A stretch of DNA of 64,000 nucleotides from Amaurobius ferox. Its lineage: Eukaryota > Arthropoda > Arachnida > Araneae > Amaurobiidae. Location: NCBI GenBank assembly GCA_951213105.1, contig OX578138.1:68235537-68299536 (forward strand), read 5' to 3'. The notes beneath the pieces are model-generated. The model made no database searches, had not been told where the DNA came from, and worked only from the letters and a program-made list of their open reading frames with translations. The position numbers and the translations under genes were made by a program. The first letter of the stretch is position 1, and every line of letters starts with the position of its first letter. Positions 33,454 through 45,999 of the stretch are shown here, piece after piece.

Positions 33454-35070
33454 AAAAAATGTCTGGTATTACATTAAGTGTTTTCTCGCTTTAAATTATT
33501 AGTGCGCCATATTTGGATAAAATCAAATACAGATAATCTTTTGAGTTAGACAAAGAGTGATTGATTCAACAAGAGTGATCGATATTGTAATCATAATAAG
33601 ATGGCCGAAACTGTAATAATTTCAGTTGTCTACGGAATTCCTTTAAAGAGATCAGAGTGCAAGTTCGTAGCAGTTCAAAGGTGGACCTACTACATCTGAA
33701 ATGTTGTTTGTCCAATTGTCAAATTTTCAGGAAAATGTTTAAAATTACATAATAAAATAGGATTAAAAATTTCTGCCTTACATTAAGTATTTGTTGGCTT
33801 TAGATTATTAGTGTGGCTGTCAATGTCATATTTGAATACTGTTAGAAATTGAATATTGAATTTAAATACTGTTAGAGAAAAATCTGTATGTTGTTAGAAA
33901 AATGTAATTTAAAGTTAGCTTTAATAATACATTCTTATACGATTTAACCAATTATTGATTTATAATTTAAATTTAATTTTTCTGATATATACTGCGGTTT
34001 AATAATATTTTGAAATTGTAAACACAGGCAATTAGTATATTTTCAGCTAAATGTGAAACATATGTTGTTTGGAATATATTTTGGATCGTGTTTTGTTTCA
34101 AGTTCGAACATAAATTTTTAATAATGGAGATTTTTTTAAACTTCGATATAGCGAATATTTTGTTATCCGCTTTTAACAAATCATCCTGATAATCTGTCTC
34201 AGTGTGTGCTTATAAAAAAGGCTTATATCAGTGGAGAACAAACAGATCCACTGACTAATTCCACGACGCCACCGAGCTACAGGGAGTAACTTCTTCAATT
34301 TAAATGAACCCTGCATTAACCTCCTTCCTATTCCATATAAAAGTGAACAAGATATGATCTGTAAATCCACGTAATTCCTCCTGGGAATATAATTTCAGTG
34401 TCCCAAGGATCTACTGCATTTAACCCAAAGGGCTAAACTTTTCGTATCACCCATTTAAGGCCTGTAAATACTAGCTATAGAGTTATTTAGACGCATTATT
34501 CATTGAGCAACTGAGATATAATATCCATTCTTCTACCGATATGCACTATACATATCTTATAAGAAAACTTCTTAAAAGTTGACTAATTAATAAATAAATC
34601 TTTCAACTGCTGTTAGAAAGAAAATTATGTTAAATATTTCGTTAAAATAGAGCGAAATGTCAATCTGTTTTGGAGGAAAAACAGCCTCTTTCCTCATCAC
34701 GAAAAGACGGATCAGGCGCATCATCAAAAGCAAGAAAGGCAAGCTGTGTTAAGATTTATTATTAGCATGAAGTGTATTATTAAAGATGAAAGCAAATCGT
34801 CTTTTCAGAAGAAATGCATCAAAAACAAATGTTAATTGTACTTTATAAAAGATTAAAACAGGCGTAAATATGTATACAAATTAGTGAAATTAAGAATGTG
34901 GCCGATATTTTGATGCTGCAGTGGATCACTTTCATTGGTGTTAAAGATGTCTTCTGCTGTAGACCCTAGACTGATGAATTATGCAGCTTTAGTGCATGAT
35001 GACCGAATTTATGTGCGGTTGAAGCCAATTGTTTGCTTTAATACAAAAACTCTGAATATTTTTCTTGAAT
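33454..35070. other. TRPM intron segment
   Basis: AT-rich. Two related stretches (about 32400-32640 and 33500-33740), both containing 'cagattatctttt', 'agatcag' and 'tttcaggaaaat'-like words, suggest a local duplication beside B4. No exon seen. Confidence 0.4.
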
Positions 35071-35084
35071 AAAAGTAATTTGTT

Positions 35085-35340
35085 CGTTCGTTCGTTACTA
35101 ATTCCCCCGCGGTGAAGGAGCGCCTACGCATCACGTCCACAAGACCCCCCAGGGTATCCCATGGCGAAGGGGAGGATATTTGCAGTTTCACTTTTATAGA
35201 GGCTCCCCGAAGGGCGGGAGTCTGACTTGACCTCGACATGACAACATCCATGCCCGCTGGCGAGATTCAAACCCGCAACCCGGCAATCCAGCGATCAGAT
35301 GGAAACGCATGCCCCTGACCATTTGACCACCGGATCGGCA
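35085..35340 (-). mobile_element. tRNA-derived SINE, copy F2
   Basis: Minus-strand copy of the 1486-1741 element with the same 256-bp length. The tRNA-like head lies at the 35340 end (TGGTCAAATGGTCAGGGGCA, then GGTTTGAATCTC), the body includes CCATGGGATACCCTGG, and the tail is (GAAC)n at 35085-35096. A perfect 14-bp duplication, aaaagtaatttgtt, flanks it at 35071-35084 and 35341-35354. It is inserted in the TRPM intron 270 bp below an exon. Confidence 0.9.
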
Positions 35341-35606
35341 AAAGTAATTTGTTGTGATAGCAGAATGAATTTGGGGTCACCCAACCTAGCCTTGTTTCGA
35401 AGAACGAGAAATTAAGTTAAATCAAGGCAATTCCTTACATGATCCGATTGGCGTATCTGGTGTCAATACATGAGGTTTAGACGTGATACCCACGTCCGTA
35501 AGACTATCTTTTTTGTGGTGAAATTCAGTATAATATTCTACCCTGGTTACAAGTTCAACACGTTAAAGCTGATTTATAACTTAATTTCAAAACCCAGGGG
35601 TTTTAC

Positions 35607-35820
35607 CTGTATTAGTTCCTGCCGTAAAAATCCACGCCCCAGTGGTCTTGGCAGCTTTGACCAGTCCTTGTCTGAGCACGGCTTTCAGCTTTGGCTGAAG
35701 TTCGAAATTCGCCTTGCCGCCATGGACAGTGATGAGCAGCTTTGGAAGCTCTAGTTGCCACTCACGAGTCAAAAGCTGTAGCAGAAGCTCGGGGCGGGTG
35801 TCGAAGCTCAGTCTAACGTA
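35607..35820 (-). CDS. TRPM-family cation channel, internal exon (N-terminal homology region)
   Basis: A 214-bp exon with acceptor TTCTGTCTTGCAG|TAC and donor ACTAATACAG|GTAAAA. It encodes 71 residues: [57 protein letters not shown] and [14 protein letters not shown]. The run from 'W-LELPKLL-VHGG' through 'FELQPKL' to 'TTGAWI-TxGTNTG' is diagnostic of the TRPM N-terminal homology region, which has a nucleotide-binding-like SLOG fold. The last base starts a Gly codon completed in the exon at 25889-26016, so the two join in frame across a 9590-bp intron. Base composition is clearly higher in GC than the surroundings. Codons are intact with no stop, so the gene looks active. Confidence 0.95.
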
Positions 35821-36296
35821 CTGCAAGACAGAAACATAATATTTACTTAATAACAATTATTGACAAGAAAAACATTTTTAAGGCCATACTCTCAAATTCC
35901 TAACAATTCAACAATTACAAGGTAAGTAAAGCGTTGTTGAGAAACTGGATCTGTTGCATTCAAAGCGACAATAGGTAGACCTTCCAATTTATATCAGAAC
36001 AAGCTGACTGAAGCAGAGACAGCGTTGACAAAAATATCGGTAATCCCATATTGGCAAAAATACCGCCAAAATTTCAAAAATAACTAAAATATTTTAAATT
36101 AATATTAAAATATTTTAAATATATGGCGTATATCGCTTATTGAGGATGCTATTAATATTGATCATTGTTCATTTAAAGTTGCGCAAAATATAAGTTAACT
36201 GGGTACTTTGGAATAGTTTTACATGTTGTCAGCTGAAAAATCGCCAAATGTACAATTCAACGATAAAAACACATTAACGTGGATCTTATACGTTAT
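35821..36296. other. TRPM intron segment
   Basis: No exon seen. The upstream TRPM exons are not recognised anywhere up to 64000. Confidence 0.45.
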
Positions 36297-36370
36297 TTAT
36301 TGACTGTAAAAGTAGTAAATTCATTGCATTATGTAAAGAAAGTCATGTGTCACCCACATCAGATTTGATT
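36297..36370 (-). mobile_element. Family B 5' fragment, B5
   Basis: Minus strand begins AAATCTGATGTGGGTGACAC and continues like the first 75 bp of B1, then stops. Confidence 0.7.
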
Positions 36371-36584
36371 ATCGACTAAATTCCTTTAATCCATTTTCCA
36401 TTTCCAAACATATATTATTTTTGTATTGAAATTTGTAGAAAAGGCTACATTTATCGTATTTTTTAAGTTTAAAATGTTATTTTTTATCACTTTCGAAATG
36501 TTTGACATTCTTTAAAGTCAGTTCGATTTATAAAATGATTTTTATGTTCCCTAAAAACTTTCTAACATTCCTGATTTCGAAATG

Positions 36585-36905
36585 TCATAAGATGACTTTT
36601 GAAGACGATTTCGAAATCAGTGTTTTGTATTCTCTGTGATATATTTTTAGAGGTTCTCTAGAATATCTAGAGCTCTCATCCAAAACTCTCACTTTCACTT
36701 TGTCATACACGTATCGATGAAATATAGTTTTCATGAAAATTTTTGATTTCGAGATTTTGATGCCAATATATGTTTTAAGACCTGCTGAATACATATTGTG
36801 TATTTTTGGAGTGATGTTCGTCTGTCTGTGTTCGATTTCTTATGTAAACGATAGCGCCCACAATTATTAATTGATTTTCACGAAACTTTATATCCGGATT
36901 TTTAA
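36585..36905 (-). mobile_element. Family C fragment, C3
   Basis: Contains gattttgatgccaatatatg, ttttaagacctgctgaatac and a degraded GTCTGTCTGTG tract, as in C1. Confidence 0.6.
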
Positions 36906-36916
36906 AAATATATATA

Positions 36917-36917
<1 letters not shown>

Positions 36918-36963
<46 letters not shown>
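36918..36963. repeat. (TA)n microsatellite
   Basis: About 22 TA units in near-perfect register. Confidence 0.95.
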
Positions 36964-36966
<3 letters not shown>

Positions 36967-37530
36967 CATGAAATGTCTTAAAAAGTCAAATTCCTTTCTA
37001 AATATTAAAAGATCATTCGGTTTTTATTTGTAGTATATGAAAATAACATTGTTAATAATTTCATACACTAGTATTTTTATGGTTCGAGCCAATATGGTTT
37101 CCTTGGCTATTACAGTCAGGTTTGGGAATAATCCTGTATTTGTGCATTTCTTTTATGGTGTTTTGATATCGTTTTGAAAATACATAATATAACCACTTAG
37201 TTAATGATTCCATACAATACTTTTAATATGCTGAAGTGGGTTTTCATCCCCCCTTTTCTGATCTTTAGGTAGTTATAAGTGTTGTTTAGAGTAATTTTAG
37301 GGTTTTTTATATTAATGACTTGGTTTTAAGTGTGTTTTACGTTCTTAGAGGCAATGGCGAGTGTCATGTTGGAAGTGGTTTGAAGGTTTCGGCTACCGAG
37401 AGAATTTCGCCATGGCAGTAAAAGATTTAACCGGAGAGTTGGGGGTCGCTACTCCCCCAGGCCGTCAATTTATAAATACTCTTTTAATATCTTTATGGAT
37501 ATATAGGTACTTGTCCTTTTTGGGAGTTTA
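36964..37530. other. Unassigned DNA left of the inverted repeat
   Basis: A slightly GC-richer block at 37350-37470 shows no recognisable exon. It may belong to the same element as the inverted repeat to the right. Confidence 0.35.
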
Positions 37531-37553
37531 TGTATATATATATATATATATAT

Positions 37554-38337
37554 ATAACCATAAAAACGAATCAGAAAGAGAGGGGGGAAACCATATGAAT
37601 TGCATATAAATGGCTGAGAGGGATAGCGACCTCTCATTCCCGTTTTAAGTACTTTTACGTTTAGACAACGCCCACGGATACCAATGCAATTCAATGATAG
37701 ATCCCCGCAGCATGTGCAAAAATGAAGGCACCATAATGCAGACAGAAATGGAACGACGAAAACAATAAAACATTGTGCCAACCATACGACCGATTAAAAC
37801 GGAACACCCGCAACGCCACTTAAAGTATGTGTAATATAATAATAGGACACCTTAGAAGAAATCGCAATAATAATACTTTCAGAAAGGATTGTCTTATTAG
37901 TAATAAACACATTTTACAAGAAGCACTTAAAAATCATTACCCAAGGAATTTCCTTAAAGATATTTATAATTCTTTCTTTAAAGAAGAGGATTTTCATTCA
38001 GTGATGACTTGAATGTATGACATAATATTGGACTTATCAATGTACGCATGCGTATAGGCACATACTTTAAGTGGCGTTGCGGGTGTTCCGTTTTAGTCGG
38101 TCGTATGGTTGGCACAATGTTTTATTGTTTTCGTCGTTCCATTTCTGTCTGCATTATGGTCCCTTCATTTTTGCACATGCTGCGGGGATCTATCATTGAA
38201 TTGCATTGGTATCCGTGGGCGTTTTCTAGACGTAAAAGTACTTAAAACGGGAATGAGAGGTCGCTATCCCTCTCAGCCATTTATATGCAATTCATATGGT
38301 TTTCCCCCTCTCTTTCTGATTCGTTTTTATGGTTATA
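37554..38337. repeat. Large near-perfect inverted repeat, arms about 277 bp
   Basis: The left arm, 37554-37830, and right arm, 38058-38337, are reverse complements with about five differences by eye. They share words such as gtggcgttgcgggtgttccg. The 227-bp spacer (37831-38057) is AT-rich and open on the plus strand for most of its length. A (TA)n tract abuts the left arm (37532-37555) and the long (TA)n tract starts about 95 bp right of the right arm. Confidence 0.92.
37827..38012 (+). pseudogene. Possible Penelope-type coding remnant in the spacer
   Basis: A 61-codon frame with NNNTFRKDCLISNKHILQEA and LKNHYPRNFLKDIYNSFF. 'Hydrophobic-L-xx-NxYP-x-F-hydrophobic' is a pattern I associate with the region between the reverse transcriptase and GIY-YIG nuclease of Penelope-like elements. 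The similarity is short and unproven; no catalytic motif is present. Confidence 0.3.
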
Positions 38338-38429
38338 TCCTGCATCAGTATATAGAGCTGCATTGCGCCTTTTGCTGAGTGGTATTCGGTATTATAATAG
38401 TATTCTTTTTTGTCGTATATTTCTCTCTC

Positions 38430-39010
<581 letters not shown>

Positions 39011-40789
39011 ACACATTATCTTGCGGAGTGTAAACTAATATTTATTTTTTGAGCTACGACATATCTCTGAAGGCTTACATTTGAAAAACAATCAAAATAC
39101 TTATTGATAGAAAGTGTTTTTTTTGTTAACAATACGAATCTGTTGAAATTTTAAAAGGGCTATTTAAAAGTAAAAAAACTTGTTCCGTTAGTCAAAATAA
39201 TAAAAAAAATATATGAAATTTTCATCCTTGAAAATTAATATCTTCTCTTAAAGATTGAACTCTTCGGAGATACCGCCTATTGTGGTTATTTCTGTTGCGA
39301 AAACTCGCCAAATCTGGTACTTTAGAGAGAAAAACAGCTACAAATAACACTATCAATAGGCAAGCGTAATGAAATGTCTATTATCCTCCAATTTAGTAAG
39401 ATACTTTTGTTCCAAGAATAATGTTCCTTTTTTTTCCTGTTACAGTCTATTAAATGACTGTTATAGTTCATACATATTTTACTAACTTATTAATGTTTTC
39501 AAATATATGCAATCTACTTTCAATGACTGATACCAATATCAGTTTGCAATTGTGCTGATATAAATATGCTTTGTCAAATATGATTTTTCTCTGAAAAACG
39601 AGTTTATTATGACAAGCACTTTCAATCGTCATCAAAAGTTATTTTACCACAGGATACTGTTCCTCTTGATATAACTAATATTTGCATGGAAAGGACTAAT
39701 TAGCATAACTTCTATAATGATATATTGTTTGCATGTACGACCAGATCATTAAATGAAATTTCATGATGATAATGATAATAGAATCCACGTTCATGGCCAC
39801 AACCGTTTGGAGTTACAGGCTTAAAGCCGTTTTATTAATATTAAGCTTCAATGTGAAATGCTTTGTGGCAGGAACGAACTGTGAAGTCAATTTTAGATAA
39901 GTTTACCATAATCTGAATTATTAATTTCTCATGTTTGAAACAGATGATGACAGTTCAGGTGCATAATTCGAATCCGAATTTGTGTAACTGTCAATTAGTA
40001 CTCAGTGAAATATTAAAACATGTTATCTTTTCCGATGTGTTTTTCTCATCAAATGAACTAAGCATATTTATGTAAAGTTCGTTCGTTTCTATATAGACAT
40101 ATCAATATGTATGCATCTTATTCAGCTAATACATTGAATGTAAAATGTACCGATACCGCATATATCTATTGAGTGCCATTTGTGTTAATCAAATTTTGAT
40201 GTAAATAACATCTATAGTTGGAGTTTCTCTGGCGGAAAATCGGAGCTTTATGAAACATTAATTATGTAAACACCTTGGGCACTTATACCCCTGAACGTAA
40301 AAGATAAAATTATAGATAACTTTTCTTGCTTTGTCGGAAATAGGATTCAGATTAAGCATATATAAAAATAATTTCAATATCTTAATATTTTGAAATTATT
40401 TTTTCGATTTTAGAGTGGTTCTTTTTTTTTCATTTTTATATCTTTCATTCGAAATACATAGCAAACTATTAAATATAGATATAAACAATAAATGAGAAAA
40501 TGTGTACTAGTAAATTTAGTTTTAATATGTATATTTATTATTAAAAAACTCTTATAGTTTTCGAGTAATCGCCTTGTCAATTTGAAAATTTTTGATTTTC
40601 AAGTTTGAAATGCTTACATCTTAAAATATAAAATTGATAGCTATAAACAATAAGCAGGAATTTGTAGCTATTTGAAAGCCCTATAAGTGTATTTAATCAG
40701 ATTTTGATTCGAGTCTTTTATTTTGGATAGTCGAGTTTTATTTTACAAACTCGAGTTTTAGAGTAATTTTACAAATTTGAGTTGAAAAG
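39011..40789. other. Unassigned AT-rich DNA
   Basis: Nothing recognisable: no exon, tRNA, element ends or tandem repeats. Confidence 0.5.
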
Positions 40790-42060
40790 TTTGCAGACTC
40801 CTCTTCGGTAAAAAGATCTTGCAATTTCTTCCCAGTAGCTCAACGATAGAGAGTCGGCTGGCCAATTCGGGGATCCAGGGTTCGTTTCCAGGTTTGGGCA
40901 GCAAGTTTCTTTACAACGGCGCCCGAAGACTTAACTCTGTAGGTTCGTGCAAAGATGTTGAATGTCTGAAAGTGACCCTAGTACGACTGGTACGGATTCA
41001 GTGAGCTCTGGGATATGAAGCGTCGATTTCAAAGTGAGATGATAACGACCACGCAGGAAGCTAACCTGGAGTATAAAAATAGCATCAGCAGATTAACCTG
41101 GAGGATAAAAATAGCATCAGCAGGCTAACCTGGAGGATAAAAATAGCATCAGCAGATTAACCTGGAGGATAAAAATAGCATCAGCAGGCTAACCTGGAGA
41201 ATAAAAATAACATCAGCAGATTAACCTGAAGGATAAAAATAGCATCAGCAGTCTAACCTGGAGGATAAAAATAGCATCAGCAGATTAACCTGGAGGATAA
41301 AAATAGCATCAGCAGGCTAACCTGGAGGATAAAAATAGCATCAGCAGATTAATCTGGAGGATAAAAATAGCATCAGCAGGCTAACCTGGAGGATAAAAAT
41401 AGCATCAGCAGATTAACCTGGAGGATAAAAATAGCATCAGCAGGCTAACCTGGAGGATAAAAATAGCATCAGCAGATTAACCTGGAGGATAAAAATAGCA
41501 TCAGCAGGCTAACCTGGAGGATAAAAATAGCATCAGCAGATTAACCTGAAGGATAAAAATAGCATCAGCAGTCTAACCTGGAGGATAAAAATAGCATCAG
41601 CAGATTGACCTGGAGGATAAAAATAGCATCAGCAGGCTAACCTGGAGGATAAAAATAGCATCAGCAGATTAATCTGGAGGATAAAAATAGCATCAGCAGG
41701 CTAACCTGGAGGATAAAAATAGCATCAGCAGATTAACCTGGAGGATAAAAATAGCATCAGCAGGCTAACCTGGAGGATAAAAATAGCATCAGCAGATTAA
41801 CCTGGAGGATAAAAATAGCATCAACAGGCTAACCTGGAGGATAAAAATAGCATCAGCAGGCTAATATGGAGGATAAAAATAGCATCAGCAGGCTAATCTG
41901 GGGTAAAAATAGCAGGAGGTGGTCAGTCAGATTGTCAATTGGGCGCCAATCTGACATTAGAAGTTAGAGAATGAAAAGTCCACTTCGTGAAGGAAAACTT
42001 GCAATTTCACCCTAGTAGTAGTTCAATGGTAGACCGTCGGGTGGCCATTTTCGAGAGGCC
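40790..42060 (+). mobile_element. Composite tRNA-like repeat, copy D3, with an expanded internal minisatellite
   Basis: A tRNA-like module lies at 40831-40902 (CCAGTAGCTCAACGATAGAG; B-box-like GGTTCGTTTCC) and a decayed one at 42010-42060. The usual D spacer words are present (AAGTGACCCTAGTACGACTG at 40969, GGTCAGTCAGATTG at 41919). The short internal word CTAACCTGGAGGATAAAAAT, present once or twice in other D copies, is here expanded to about 27 units. The E insertion site at about 40950-40970 is empty. Confidence 0.85.
41052..41905 (+). repeat. Higher-order minisatellite: 32-bp unit, 64-bp dimer, 320-bp superunit
   Basis: The unit CTAACCTGGAGGATAAAAAT plus AGCATCAGCAG is 32 bp. Units alternate GGCTAACC and GATTAACC, giving a 64-bp dimer. 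Two marker variants recur exactly 320 bp apart: ACCTGAAGG at 41224 and 41544, and GATTAATCTGG at 41347 and 41667. This is ten units per superunit. Confidence 0.97.
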
Positions 42061-43430
42061 ATTTTCGGCTATTCGTTTTCGGTTCTTTGCAAGTTGAGTT
42101 TTATTTTACAAAATATAGTTCACATAAAATCACTTCGGTTCCATCATTGGAGCCATCGCCGATATTTTCTAAGCAAAATTTATTACTGTACAAGCAGGCA
42201 CTATTAGCAACATATAAATTTGGGAGGGGGGAGAACAGAAGGGGGATCCAAATGCTTCTTATCCGAAAAAAAATTGAAGATTTCAAAGTTTAAAATATAG
42301 CTATTTTAATAGTATTACAAAACATCTTAAAACTTTGGGAAGGTAGGGGGAGATCATACTTATTTAGAAAATTTGACCATATAAAGCTGTAGTGCAGAGT
42401 TGTTCAACTGGCGGCCGACGAACAAAGATTTTACTTAGGTAACTTATTTATAAACAGCTAAATTATTAAAATTGATTTAGAAATGAAAAAGAAACTAATA
42501 ATGAATAGAATAGATAAGTAAAATGACATTTGATATATAAATATTACTGAAATTGTTTTCAAAAACAGTAAAATATATTTGGATCGAAAAGGCTATTCTG
42601 ATTTTTAGAGAATTTGAGCAAAGTTGTATAAAGAGTTAAAGATGGGACAAGAAAATGTTAAATATATGTATCTATGTCACTGTTGTTTTTCCTCTTTTCT
42701 TCGCAGATGAATCCTTAATTTATATGAAAAAAAACGTATAATGTGCACTTTCTAGCCAATAAAAGGGAATCAACTCACATGAAAAGTATTTCAATCCGAG
42801 CTCTGTAATTTTAATAAAACATTTACGGCCATTAGAATAAACATATTTAATTTTTTTGAAAAAAAAAATATGCCCCAAATCTCAACAGCGACACTGAAAA
42901 AAAGTTTAATAAACGCAGTCTTTACACTGCATAGTTATTTTTCGTTTTGAACAAATTGTGCACTACGGCACATTAAAAGAAATCATGACTTGGCGCTCTT
43001 TAACACGGAACAGCTGACAAATTTCCGGGTACCTAGGAATTTGCTATATGTTGCAAATTTGAAGCTTTGTGGTGATCAATGAAGTCAGTTATACCAGAAA
43101 GTAAGCTTAAAATACAAAAATACCAATAATACCTGGGTCAAATACAATCCCTGTTTACTAGGATAAGCGTTAAAATGTTTATTTCACTATTTGATTAAAA
43201 TACAACAGATATTTTGAAATAAATTTTGCTGCAAATTATATTACATAAAAGAAAGTGGTCAATTAAACATCAATCACCACCCTTGAATCATGGTTTCGCG
43301 GTCATTAATGCTCGTTTTCACGGTGCAGGTGATGAGGTGAGCAGGTGCCATGAGCACAAAACTCCTTAAAGAAGAAGTTTTAAATTTTTTCAGTTAAAAG
43401 TATTTACTTTGGACCCAATGACAATTGTAA
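42061..43430. other. Unassigned DNA
   Basis: AT-rich, no exon or element ends recognised. Confidence 0.45.
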
Positions 43431-44050
43431 AGAACAATGTTGCTCTAACCGAGAATTGAAGCCTGGATCTTTGAACTAGCCAGTCAAAGCTCTACTGTTG
43501 AGTCACTGTAATGAAATTGCGAGGTCTCATTTTTAAAGTGGAGTCTGTATTCTCCACTTTCTAATGCCAGATTGACGTGAAACTGACAATATGACTGACC
43601 ACCTCCTGATATTTTTACCTCAGGTTAGCCTCCTGATACTACTATTTTTACACAAGTTAGTATCTTGCGTGGTCGTTGTCTTCTTCATTTGAAATCAACG
43701 ATCCCTATCCCACAGTCCACTGAATCCGTGCTAGTCGTACTAGAGCATTTTCAGACCTCCTGCATCCTTTCCCGGCCGTGCAGATAGCTACTAAACCCAC
43801 TATGCGAGTCGTACGGTCTGAGGTCTTCAGAGCTCCTGCATCTTTATTTGTATTTGTATTTTATTTTGTTTGTATTTTATTTTATTTGTATTTTTCTAAT
43901 TTTTCTTTTCTAAATTTTATTTTAAATTTCTATTTTTGTTTTTCATGTTCCTATTTTTTTTTCCTTTTCATATATTTTCTTTTTATGTATTTTCTAAATT
44001 TAACTTTTAAAATTATATTATTTTCTTTAATTTTAATCTATTTTTCATTA
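43431..44050 (-). mobile_element. Composite tRNA-like repeat D4 with E-type insertion
   Basis: On the minus strand the tRNA-like module is at 43510-43440 and the D spacer at 43560-43750. A 59-bp E core (43767-43825) is flanked by a 17-bp duplication (43750-43766 and 43826-43842, one mismatch). The purine/pyrimidine-biased stretch 43850-44050 matches 53760-53940 in reverse and is part of the longer E element. The 5' half of D is missing. Confidence 0.72.
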
Positions 44051-44061
44051 TGTTAATTTAT

Positions 44062-45332
44062 AACAAGGAAAACCAATCATGCATAACGCATTGATTATGA
44101 AACACTTTCCAACTTCAATGCAATTTCATTTAAACAACTCTAAAATGCGATACATTCCTCGGCAATATTTAAAAAATTATCACAATACTACATTAATTCA
44201 TTATATTTGAAAATTTAAAACTTCATCGAAAAAAAATGAACTTCATTCAAATGAAGGCATTAAAATGTAAATTGCCTGGTTTAACATCTCTAAAATGCGA
44301 TACATTCCTAGGTAATGTTTTTAAAATTATTATAATACTGCAATAATTTATTATATTTGAAAACTTCATCGAAAACAACTGAAATTCATTCAAATGACGC
44401 CATCGAAATATAACACCCATGGCTCTCTCTATAAAAGCTGCATTTCATTCATAACATTTTTCCATTCATTTCATTCATCACAATACTATAATAATTTATT
44501 TTATTTAAAATCTTAAGACCATGGAGGTACAAGTAATTAAACTCTATGCTTAAAACTTCATCGAAAAAATCGTCTTCGCTCTGTAAAATCAATTAATATT
44601 TCATTCATATCAGCTATACAGATTCCATGAGCTAAATAATTTTGCGTTAAAGAAATGCAGCAATTCTTATACAACTCATTCTACATATTTTGCTGCTTAT
44701 ATTTCCTATAAGTGAAAAATAGGCTTCGTTGTAGATATAATCAAATTTGGATGATCATTTAAACTCAAATATATTGTAATTGTGTTGTTTCAGTACGTAG
44801 ATGCACAGAATTCAAGCAAAAATAAAGCGGTTCTAGAACGGATACAACACGCAATATAAATTAAAAATAACTTTAAAAATCACGATTTTGAGGCAAGATG
44901 GATGCTGTATTTCAATTTGAAGTGGGTCACGTGATCGCTTCATATAAGAGGTGTAATTTCTATTTTAATTTTTATTTAAAAATCTGCTGAATATATTTTG
45001 CTGAAATATTTTTTATATATTTTATGAGATAATTTGAATATTTCCTGAAATTTTCGAAGTAATTTGTGAATTTTAAAATTGCTTAAAAAATGTTTGAAAA
45101 ATTAGGTCCCATAGGGTTCAATGTATTTCATTTTGTCAACCCGGGTTCAATCCAAAACTAACTGGGTGATATTATTCATTTATATTCCCATAGGTCCCAC
45201 AGACCGTCTGAACAACATACTAAAATTTCATTTTGATAAAATCATTTTTACGGCAGTTATCGTCGTAACGGACAGACAGACAGACAGAATGAACAAAGTC
45301 ATAAACACTTTTCAACTTTATTGTAAAGTGTT
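44062..45332 (+). mobile_element. Family A element, copy A5
   Basis: AACAAGGAAAACCAATCATG at the start; one GGTCACGTGATC unit at about 44926; (GACA)n near 45272-45287; terminal hairpin with a TTTATTG loop side at 45304-45332. Full-length copy. Confidence 0.87.
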
Positions 45333-45359
45333 AAAAAGATCATTGAAATGTGAAATTTA

Positions 45360-45830
45360 GAGTGATCTAAATTTCATTTTTAAATGATCTTTTCATCTGT
45401 ATTCGCAATAACCCTTTTCCCATTTTTGAAAAATGGGCCTACTTGTCAAGTTCAAATTTAATGTAAAACTGTCTGTTTAACCACAATATTTTTCATAAAT
45501 TTTTATTTTTTTCGACCTAAATAAACTGACGGCCTTTTGGCGGGATGGTAGACCTTGGGTGCTTCCTGAGTGCAGGAGGTATCCTTTCCCGGCCGTGCAG
45601 CTAGCTACTCTAAACCCACTATGTGAGTTGCACGGTCTGCGGTCTTCAGATCTCCTACATCTTTGCACTTATATACAGGGTTAATTTGTTCGGGCGCCAT
45701 TGTAAAGTACCTTGCTGCCCCAACTGGGAATCGAACAACGGATCTTCGTACTGGCGAGACAAAGCTCTGCTGTTGAGCTACTGGTACGAAATTGAAAGTC
45801 TTTACTTTTTAATTGAACTCTGCACAGTGA
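45360..45830 (-). mobile_element. D5 tRNA-like half repeat joined to E element
   Basis: Minus strand: tRNA-like module 45784-45713 (TAGCTCAACAGCAGAGC; B-box TGTTCGATTCCC), then GCAAAGATGTAGGAGATCTG leading straight into E (45644 downward: gaccgcagaccgtgc..., gccgggaaaggatacctcc). E continues to about 45360 and matches 53477-53745. The second D half is absent. Confidence 0.75.
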
Positions 45831-45999
45831 AGGACATTATATTAGCTCCACCCGTCAGTAACAATTCTAAACGCGTGGTATTAATTAGATTTGCATACTA
45901 TTGAAAAGTATTAGTAACACGACTTCTACTCTATAGCAGACCGCTGTATGAAAGCACGTTTAAATCATTCATCTCTCCGCGCATCATATTTTTGCAATC

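Noticed and set aside
41052..41905. CRISPR array
   Set aside because: The 32-bp units are contiguous, with no unique spacers; it is a minisatellite.
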